From Torreya grandis (lineage: Eukaryota; Streptophyta; Pinopsida; Cupressales; Taxaceae), in contig JARHVA010000082.1 in assembly GCA_037957365.1 (NCBI GenBank), positions 1,415,001 through 1,479,000 on the forward strand: DNA of 64,000 nucleotides, given 5' to 3'. Positions 55,441-64,000 of this stretch are shown here, piece by piece. The notes beneath the pieces were generated by a model. That model did not search any database, had not been told where the DNA came from, and saw only the letters and a program-made list of their open reading frames with translations. Made by a program: the position numbers and the translations under genes. Within the stretch, counting starts at the first letter, position 1; every line of letters starts with the position of its first letter.

Positions 55441-57479
55441 TTTCCTTGAAACCTCTTATTGATAGATTTTTAGACATTAAAGTTATGTTTTGTGTATTCC
55501 ACGTATAAATAACACTAATGAATATGATGCATATGTTGTTTATGTTTATATGAATAAAATGGTTTATTTTGTGATTAAGATGAATTCTAGACTATCTTTT
55601 TTATATTTATTTAATTCTAATATCATGACTTTTAGATCATGAGAAAACAAGATTAAGTACCAACTCATAGCAAGTGGGCAGTGCTAGCTCATAACAATTG
55701 GGCAATGCCAACCTATAAAAACTAGGCAAATCTAATTCATAGTAAACAGAGTAATATAATTGTAGAGACTAGCCCATAAAAACATGTAGGTTACCATGAA
55801 TATCCCATAACAACTATTGGATAACTATTCCATCTTGTAATAGTTGTAACAACATCTTTGGGTATTGATAGGCAGTTGAGGGAGTTAATGAATAAATCTC
55901 ACAATCCAGGACTATGAACAATGCATGGTTGAAGTTGTTGACAATGGTTCCTCCTTACTAGATCATATATCTTTGTATTCAAAACCATATAACAAAACAT
56001 CTTTCATTCTATTTTATTCTCACAATCATTATTGGCAACATTCTCATAGTTAGGATGTACAAAATACGTTCCTAAAATATGTTTGTATTCCTAGCTAAGG
56101 TATTTTCTACTTAAAATAATAAGATGTTTGCCCTTGTATTTAAGACAACAAGGCATATGACATTGGTAATAATAAATTAGGAAATGAATAATAACTAAAG
56201 TAAATCAAGTTAGCTTTTGTAATCTTTGTTGTAGCAACATTTAATTACTACAAGACTCTTAATGTAAACAAATGGTTTGAAGTAAAATAGTTCACTACCC
56301 AAGGTAAGGATTAGAAATCAATTCCAATCAAGGATGGACCCATCATAAGGGGTTGTAGTGAAAATTCTAATCCATTATATTAATTATTAGTTTATGTGAA
56401 ATCATTCAATTATTTAATTCTAAATTCTGCATGTGTGAATTAAGACTCATGAGTTTATTTATGCATAATAGTGATTGGTGTGAATGTTATTAAATTTATT
56501 AAGGGAAGCCTCTACACAATTATTTAAATTCGTTTTAGTCATTCAATTCTCATAAAGTGTGATTTACTTTCTTGTGCTTCCAATTTATGTAATTTACTTT
56601 ATGCAAGAGTGTGTTACCTATCTATAATCGATAAATCTCAATGAACAAACAAGTGTTGCACATATAGTGTTGACATCTTGCCAAGCTTAACACACATTAG
56701 GTTGACAACTAGTGAAGGAAGCAAAGTTCATAAACCAAGTGGTTGCCTTATTGATTAATAAGGTTATACATATAGATATTTATTTACATTAGTTTAATTA
56801 GTGGTTAAATTATGCTCATCATTTGGGCATTTTTGTTTGGGAAGGTGTAAAAAAATTTGTATCTTAAAGTTGATAAATTATTTTGCTTTTTTAGTTTAAA
56901 ACTTATTTTTTTCTTATCTTTTAAATACTATTTTCCTAATTTACATTTCTTTCTTTCTAAGCATAAGATTTAATTTTTACAAAATAATATTGGTGAAAAA
57001 ACCCAAAACACATGTTGTACAAACCCTGTGCAGGACATGGAAGGAAAAGGCACAAGAGAAGGTGAGTGGTTGATTTGCATGCAATGGTAACAAGACCATC
57101 TGAGTAGATTCTTTCCTAAATTTTTGATTATTTCTATAAGAACAAAGTCACTACCTGTAATAACTATAAGTCATAAGGAAATGCCTATATACAATCCACA
57201 ATAATCATCAAAATAGCTAAACGAGAAAACAATAGAGGAGTTCTTGGTTAAACTAGTATAACAAACCAAGAATCAAGAGGAAAAGGATTTTCATATTCTT
57301 GGGAAGAACACCTTTCCACCATTTTAGAGGGTTTCTATTTGGCCACGAAGCCCTCAATATTTTAGCATTCATCTCCCTCCACCCTCACCCAAATTCATTT
57401 CTAAAAGAGAATTTAAAGATCTTCTATCCCCAAAAAGAGATTTCAACCTTACAGAACCTACTGAATTTCCTAAACAAGA
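55441..57479. other. Unassigned sequence with a 24-bp tandem repeat
   Basis: No recognised coding domain. Four units of exactly 24 bp at 55660-55755 follow the pattern CCAACTCATAGCAAGTGGGC + AGTG, with diverged further copies to about 55820. The unit length is a multiple of three, but the frames around it are closed. Confidence 0.6.
55660..55755. repeat. 24-bp tandem repeat, four units
   Basis: Units at 55660, 55684, 55708 and 55732. Each has CYNAyyYATA near the start and GGCAaT or related near the end. Confidence 0.8.
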
Positions 57480-58995
57480 CAACCTCTTTGTTGAACCTCT
57501 AACAAGATTCTCAAGAAACTCCACTTCCCACCTTCATCTATAAGACACTCTTTTACCTTAGATAATCCCAAACTTTCCATTCGTTATTCACTAAGGATTA
57601 CAATGATTGATGAATAATTTGAAGATTGGGTGACATAAATTACTGGTCTATACATAAACAAAAAATTCATAGAGGACCATCAAGAAAAAACACTATTAAT
57701 GAATTTTCAACCTTTGAGTTTCCCATTAATACCCCTAGGGAAAATGTACCTATTAAAATATCTCTCATTTTTCCTCTTTGAGTTTGATGTCTTATGTTAT
57801 AGCTATGACTACAACTAAGATGCTCAAAAGTTGAAGTTGTTTTTAGAAACACTCAAAGATGTAACCCCTATATGGTTTATGGGTCTAGGGAAATATACAA
57901 TCACAATGTGGAGGGATATGATAGAAAAGTTTCTTTCCAAATATCAATATTATTGTCGAGGGATGAACTAAAGCGAGATGACATTTCCTAAATGTCACAA
58001 GAAAAACATGGATCATAAGAGGATTACATGGAAAAATTTATGTTCAACCTATAAGAATATAATCAAACCACATTGAATTTAGATTTTATCAATTTGATAT
58101 TCTTTAAGGGAATTAAATAATATAACTTGGAAGCATTGGACTTAATGAGTGGCATAGATGTCTCACAATTGCAATTCGATGAGATCAACCTTCTATGCAA
58201 TAATTATTCAAGGTCAATAATGAACAAAACCTATAACAAAAATATGCTTCCTTCATCATATACAAATGGACTCTCATGAATATAGGTAAGTGATTTATTA
58301 TAGGATATGAAGCAATATATTATCAATCACATGGATACACAAATAAATACACTACACACAAAAAATAAGCAAGAAGAAATAGAGTAGGCCTTGACAGTTT
58401 AATGTCTAGACTATCATAAGAATAAAGTAGACTATAAATGCCATGTCATTCAAGTATAATTGGTCAAAATAATAGATTAATATCCTAAAACAATGGTCTT
58501 ACAAGTGATTGGTGGAGATAGAGATCATATTTTCTATGCATCTTAGCAAAGGTAAGGTCATAAAGGCCACCCAATCAAGGTATGCCACCAAATTTTACAT
58601 TTATAGTTCTCAATTTATAGTTGTTCCTAATTGGTATGGATCTAATTATTGGACACCTATGCCACCCCAAAACTAGAATTGGCCATAATAGAATGCCAAC
58701 CTCTCAATAATTAGCACCTACCCCAAAATTAGCCTTGCATGCCTCAAAATTGGAAACAAATAAATACCCAAATACTAAACAATTATTAACAATCCTAAAA
58801 CTAGTATTGAAAACATCATAATTAGCATAAAAAATGGTTATCTTCCTCCAACCAATGGAAATAACCATGGATACGTAACTGGCCCTAGTTTAACTAAAAT
58901 ACTAGATTTTCACAACCATAATTATAACAACAATAATAACTAGCTCCTAGGCAACCACAATTTCCCACCCAACCTATAACAAACCCATATTGGAA
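57480..58995 (+). pseudogene. gag of another Ty3/gypsy element
   Basis: Plus-strand blocks: NEFSTFEFPINTPRENVPIK (57690-57755); FLFEFDVLCYSYDYN (57770-57815), then DAQKLKLFLETLKDVTPIWF and MGLGKYTITMWRDMIEKFLS with KYQYYC (57820-57960). Farther on are CHVIQV...GGDRDHIFYAS (about 58440-58550) and a Pro/Asn-rich tail with MPPQN/PCMPQNWKQINT-like pieces (58650-58780). The RWFMGLG...TWxDMxxxFLxKYQxYC order is typical of Tat/Athila-type gags. Stops mostly replace Gln. The frame stops at the G-run at 59008, so the rest of the element is absent here. Confidence 0.72.
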
Positions 58996-59007
58996 AAAAA
59001 TGACTAA

Positions 59008-59026
59008 GGGGGGGGGGGGGCGGGGG
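59008..59026 (+). repeat. G-run, possible polypurine tract and junction
   Basis: 13 G, one C and 5 G, followed by ATGAATCAGTC. It separates the gag remnant from unrelated sequence. A G-run before TGAATCAG suggests the polypurine tract and LTR start of another family. Exact length may be uncertain because homopolymers are hard to sequence. Confidence 0.5.
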
Positions 59027-60724
59027 ATGAATCAGTCTTCAAAAACTTTCTTACCAATTTCCTTTAAGAAATTATGAACCATTCAAGCAAGCATATAGAT
59101 CTAGCATGCATAAACACCTATCCACATAATCAATAAACACAAGAACACATCACATATGTGATAAAACCTTAAGAGAAAGAAAACCCACTGATCTATGAAA
59201 ATATACTATATTCCTATAATATAAACACCAAATTTAGTGAAGCACCAAATCCACATGGAGCACCAATCCCAACTAGCTAAGCAATAACTTAGTTAGGCTT
59301 TAACAAGTACCACATTGCAAGGAGACACTAACGCCTTAGATGACTCAGCACCAACTTAGCCACCCAATTACTTTGACCAGATTTAGGATGAATTTTTTCT
59401 CAACCAACTGATGATGACCACCTCTTCAGCTCTTCACACTCTTATCCTTCTCAAACTATCTTCTATGCCTCTTTGCTTAATTAAGTCTTTTCAAGACATA
59501 TTAGGTCATATGACCTTAATTTTCATACACAAAACCTATGTCAAACCTTCATTAAATATTATCTACACCCTTTAAAATTATCTACAAGACCTCCTTCTAG
59601 TCACCAATGTGTTATATTCTTCACATGCTCTACACCCACCAATAGGCCTAAAATTGCCTTGTATTTATACAAGCCTCTTGCTCATATCCTTCTTGGTCAG
59701 ACAGACATACTTGAATACTTGGATTACCCTTTCAAGAGGTCTTATAACACATTTCATACATGAATCAATCATTACAATAAATCATCCACATCTTAAAATA
59801 CCAAAACCTCCTTTAGGCCTTAAGGAGACCTAATTCAATTAGGCCTTCATTAGTGCACGTTACCCTTTGAACTCTATGGAACAATTTAAAACTCCATAAA
59901 TGGAAGGAACACTTCATATGTCACTCAAATATACCAAAAATTATCTCATCTTAGTTCCATGACACTTTTTAACTCATACCACCAATTGAAGCACACCATT
60001 AACACTATTCACAATTAGGTCTTCACACACATAAAAAGGTTTATCTTGAACAACTGAAGATAACACAATATTTGAACACACAAACATGACAATAAAACAT
60101 ATTAAAAAAACCTCCAAGACCTCAAAAAATTCATCAATATCATTAAACTTCATTACATAGGGAAAAAGTACTTAAACCCTTCTCTGTAAATAGCCCACTC
60201 AGAACTGCCAAAACACTCCAAAACCCAGTCATGAACAACTTGATCTTTAACACCTGAAAGAACACATGACCATTTATACTTTCAAAAGATTATTTTATAT
60301 CTCTAAACCACTCTCAAATACAAATATCACAAGGTCTATGACTAGCATGAAATTCACAATCTAATATAATTATCTTATTCTAAATACACAAGGAGAGTTA
60401 CCAAAGACTTGTATCTTCTACTTCATTTAAATATCAACCTGAGGATGTAAACTTGATAGGATGGTGTCACTATATGTGCACACTTAATATTCTAATTTGA
60501 TACTTTACTTATTGTAATCTAAGATGAGAAAAATTATGCAAGAGATGAAATACTAAAATTTAACACTCATACAAAACCATGAATTAAATCATTACAATAT
60601 TTATATTCAGAAGCTTCCTTAAAATAACTATATATAAAGCTAAAAATCACATAATTTAGAAATAAAACACACAACACATAAATGAAATAAATAACATGCT
60701 TAGCTAATTAATGGGTTGGATTGT
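59027..60724. other. Probable LTR or decayed element sequence
   Basis: C/A-rich on the plus strand, with ACACAAGAACACATCACA and CTCTTCAGCTCTTCACACTC stretches typical of plant LTR U3/U5 sequence. No coding domain and no partner repeat in the window. The frame at 59609-59833 is not recognisable. Confidence 0.35.
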
Positions 60725-61497
60725 TGTTGTAAGACTTTCAAAGGGGGCCCTTCCTCTTTCTGACTCCAACTTCAATCCTTCCTCTTATAACAATGAAATG
60801 GACTCATAAATAATTGCTCATATTAATCAAATGCAACAAAGAATTACTGTAGGGAAATCACAACAACAGTAGTCTTACAAAATGTTTTTCTTATATATTT
60901 ATACTACCTCTCAACCCTGTTACTACATATATATACAATAGAGGAGATTGTCTCATGCAAAACAAAAGACATTCCAAACTAAGAAACATTCAGCTGTAGG
61001 ATAATAGAAATTAGTTCCTTCTACTAAGGCTACTATTCATATGGATCTTACAACACTACTTTGAGACAAACCAAGTTATATTAGTATTTAACCAAATATT
61101 TATTATGTTTCATGAAATTTTTAATAATTTCTATGAGTCAGTTGAATTAGGAACTAAATTCTATTTGTCTGTAACTTTAGTCATGCAGTGGTTGTAGGAT
61201 GTTTTCACATGATGAAATCCCTTCGTTGCAGGATGGTCTGTGATATATACCTAGTGATTCAAAACACCTTAAACACATTATGAATAAAATCATATTATAG
61301 TAAAATATGAATATTATATACTTAATTCCAAGACAAAAGTATAACTATTCAAAGATATATGAGATCATAATGCTATTTGCAAAATATGGTTGTCCAAGGA
61401 TAAAAGCTTATGGGAAAATAGTTCATAAACATGATAAACAAGAAGGGTGAGTATGGAAAATTAGGATAAAAACATGACAATTATAGGGCTCATCACA
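60725..61497 (-). repeat. 3' LTR of element E
   Basis: On the minus strand it starts TGTGATGAGCCCTATAATTG right after a purine tract, a start I associate with Athila/Tat-type LTRs. A TATA-like AGTATAAATATATAAG (minus, about 60890-60905) precedes TTTCCCTACAG. A CTTACAACA end near 60725 is the best candidate outer edge but is not proven, because the partner LTR is outside the window. Confidence 0.45.
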
Positions 61498-61512
61498 CCC
61501 CCTAACTTAAGA
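61498..61512 (-). other. Polypurine tract of element E
   Basis: The minus strand reads GTCTTAAGTTAGGGGG immediately before TGTGATGAGCC, and upstream it reads ACTTGAGGATGAGCAAAG. This is the conserved run-up to the 3' LTR in many plant Athila/Tat elements. Confidence 0.65.
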
Positions 61513-62849
61513 CTTTGCTCATCCTCAAGTAACAAGCTTGCTCATTTCAAACTCATAAATAGCTCTAAAATTTGCACGCTCAATGACACCACTAAATAGA
61601 TGGGCATAAAATCCACATCTTTGTTAAAACAACTTATAGTTTTTGACTTCTTTAAATGAATATAATGGAGTTTTATCCTAATAATTTGGAATGGGGTACC
61701 AAAATAGAGGAGGCTAGAATATTATGCTCAACAACTATGTTCCTAGGTCTCCTACAAGTAGAATATATCTTGTTACTCTATCAAATGCTACTTTTAAATT
61801 GAAAGGGGAGTGTGGCTCTTTACTCTTTAGATTAGGAGTGAGATCATTCCATATTTATATGTAGGATTTTATTATTCAAGTTCCAACATAATTTCTCAAC
61901 TTAAGTAGAAATCCTAAGCTTCATCACTATTTTTGTCAAACTAAGCCCTTACTTCCTTCTGTAACATAATGTTTTCCCATTCTGCCAACACAATCTTAGG
62001 TGTTGCTAACTATCCTCTAATAAAAAACTGATTTTATCTTTCCTTTTTCCTATATTCAATCATCTCTCATCCTTTCCTATGATCATTTAAAATATATTTA
62101 AAAGGACATCTCCAACATACAGGTTAGGATTCCATTCCTTATCATGTGACACAACATAATTATGAAGATAGAACTCACATAGTTGTGCTTGTTCCTCTTA
62201 TGAGATTTATTTATATAATTGAAAAAAATAGAGAGGATCAATTAATTTTTATGACATATCATAATAAACTATCATGAACTTAAACTTGTGTCACTATTCT
62301 TCATGATAAATTGACTATACCCATGTAGGAGACCTGTAGTCAAGGATCATTTGAATAAGATTAGTTAGATCATCAACTTTCTACCATATTTCAGAGATCC
62401 TTTATTCTTTAATCCTAACCTCTTCCTTTAATTTATTATTTTTCTTTGTTAATTCTCTAAAAATTTGACACTGGTTGTTTATCAATCTCATCAGTTTAGA
62501 AGACAGTAGATGATAAATTATACCTGACTACTTGGGCAGTTGTGGGTTTTGCTTATTCCTTTTCTGCTACAAGAAGTTATGAAATAATAGATACAAGATG
62601 GATTTATATTGAGGGTTATAATTGAGAATATACTATATCACGTTCATCTAGTCCACCTCTTGATTGGTCCTATAGCTTCTTTCGTAGTCATTCTATTTCC
62701 TGCAGGGCTTGCTCCAAAGTAGGAAATTCTACTTGTATAGAGATTTGCTCCATTTGTTCTACCTCTGTATGTATCGGCATTGTTTCTTCTTATAATTTTT
62801 TAGGGATATGTCTTAATTTCTATATTTTATTATTGACTTATTAAGAACA
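61513..62849 (-). other. Interior of element E between frame and 3' LTR
   Basis: No domain recognised. T-rich on the plus strand. It is presumably the tail of the frame at 62850-64000 plus untranslated sequence. Confidence 0.4.
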
Positions 62850-64000
62850 CTCTTCCTTATCAATCTCTATTTCATAAAAACTATATGCCTCAATTATGTC
62901 ATGACTGCTGGCAGTTTGTTCTTCTTCAGACTTCTCACTAATTTATATAATAGAATAAGGTTTATTTATTGGTTTTCCTCTCATCTTTCCTCTTAGTATA
63001 TGGGACCTTTAAGGAGTAATTGTGACCTTAGTATTTTTAGGGGAAGGTAGAAGCTTTTTTTCAGATTTCTCAGAGTCAGGCTGGAAGGTGAGTTTCCTCT
63101 TCCTTCTTCTAGGTTATTTGATTATTGAAGCCTCCTATATGAGGTTTGTCCTTGTTGTATATTCTTGTGTGACTACATGAGGGTCCTTTTCTATAGGTTT
63201 TTATGTGGATACAAGAGGGTCCTCCTCTATAAGTTCTTGTGTAGCTGCAAGAAGGTCCTCTTCTATAGGTTCTTGTGTAGCTGCAGGAATGTCATCTTCT
63301 ATCTTCATTTGTTATTCTACTTATATTTCCTCTTCTACCTCTATATCTTCTTCTTCATCTTCCTCACTATCACTTTTTGCATTTCTAAGTATTTGAAGAA
63401 AATCTTCCCAACTTATATTGGGCCTAGTCCTCTATAGACAGTCTTGAATAATTAACCAAATTAAACAATGAGGAGAGAGAACTTTGGGATTACCTTTTTG
63501 AAATGCCTTAGCTATTCTTGTGATCATGTTAAACAAGAAATTAGGAATGTTTATCTCAATACCATGATGTAAATGGTTCATGAATTTAAAATAAACACCA
63601 TGTAGCATGGAGTATCTTCCTTCACAGATGAAATATCTATAGATGAATATAATAGCTTTTGCCCATCTACCTGGTAATGATAAATGTGCAGTTCCTTATT
63701 TTGAAGTCTCCAATATTTCATTTCCTCTAATGAGTTTTTGCCTCTCTTCCTTGGCATCAAACTTCTCCTACCATAATTCTCCTATTTAGGGCAATCCAGT
63801 TGCTCTGTTGATGATGGTTTTAGTTAGATTTATCTCCATTCTTTTCACTATTACCAAATTATTATACAATGAGCTAAAAAATTCTTCTACAATTCCTTGA
63901 TCAAGATTATTTATCCTCTCAAAATATTGATCCCACCCTACATTTTGAAATAGGACCAAGATATCTAGCTTACTGGTCAGAGGAGAGATATCAAGTGGTT
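62850..64000 (-). pseudogene. Plant-transposon-protein-like frame of element E, partial
   Basis: The minus-strand reading from the window edge gives LVLFQNVGWDQYFERINNLD, GIVEEFFSSLYNNLVIVKRM, EINLTKTIINRATGLP, then GRWAKAIIFIYRYFICEGRY, GVYFKFMNHLHHGIEINIPN, LFNMITRIAKAFQKGNPKVL and SPHCLIWLIIQDCL. An acidic, repeat-bearing tail follows. The order (W-x-x-F...EFY-type block, RATGLP, W-x-x-FI, then a LLYAI-like helix and a GxxINVG-like strand) resembles the putative plant transposon protein domain found as an extra frame in Ty3/gypsy elements. It lies on the sense strand before the 3' LTR, the env-like position. It is broken by several stops and incomplete at the window edge. Confidence 0.5.
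63180..63300 (-). repeat. 48-bp coding repeat in element E frame
   Basis: About three units of 48 bp (16 residues) encode EEDLLAATQEPIEEDP-like repeats. Single-base differences among units keep the minus-strand frame, apart from one stop. Confidence 0.75.

Noticed and set aside
63165..63437. Cys/Tyr-rich plus-strand frames over the 48-bp repeat
   Set aside because: Shadow of the minus-strand acidic repeat frame of element E.
1..64000. Functional cellular genes, tRNA, rRNA or CRISPR arrays
   Set aside because: No intact conserved frame, cloverleaf-like tRNA promoter boxes with CCA-end context, rRNA core or spaced identical repeats were seen by eye. A tRNAscan-SE and Rfam run would settle small RNAs.

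Overview
This window looks like repeat-dense nuclear DNA from a plant with a large genome. It is AT-rich and CpG-poor, and almost every recognisable coding block comes from a plant retroelement: Ty3/gypsy gag, protease, RT, RNase H and integrase, a plant mobile domain (PMD), a plant L1-type LINE, and probably an endogenous caulimovirid. I found no intact cellular gene, rRNA, tRNA or CRISPR array. The large load of old, broken elements would suit a gymnosperm or another slow-turnover giant genome, but that is inference. The stops interrupting the retroelement frames mostly sit where CAA or CAG (Gln) is expected, which fits C-to-T decay of methylated DNA.

Layout. 1-5760: a short-LTR element on the minus strand (element G; LTRs about 652-1130 and 5264-5758) with a protease but no visible RT or integrase. 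7290-8975 and 43773-46110: two halves of a minus-strand caulimovirid-like remnant (zinc-knuckle/coat-like part and movement-protein-like part), split by a 35-kb nested insertion. 8981-43767: element A, a plus-strand Ty3/gypsy element with 2.7-kb LTRs and target duplication GGAGT, encoding gag, protease, an RNase H placed BEFORE the RT, then RT, a second RNase H and integrase. Element C (12011-27171, minus strand, target duplication GCCAT/ACCAT) landed within the first codons of A's gag. Element B (35078-42881, minus strand, target duplication GGGAC/AGGAC) landed in A's 3' LTR.

B and C keep two LTRs, a primer-binding site, gag and protease but have no visible RT or integrase, like the non-autonomous TR-GAG class. 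C also carries a PMD reading frame antisense to its gag, next to its 3' LTR, and a 5' leader full of imperfect palindromes built from GGTTGACC/GGTCAACC, i.e. paired W-box cores.

Right part. 46441-47150: tandem duplication. 49160-50060: 3' end of another plus-strand LTR element, with a small frame, polypurine tract and 62-bp minisatellite. 53400-55440: broken L1-type LINE (ORF1 and endonuclease). 57480-58995: gag of a further Ty3/gypsy element, ending at a 13-G run. 60725-64000: 3' LTR and upstream frame (plant-transposon-protein/env-like position) of a minus-strand Athila/Tat-like element running off the window.

Nothing here looks able to make a full-length protein. The interest lies in insertion order, unusual domain order and cargo, and repeat structure.
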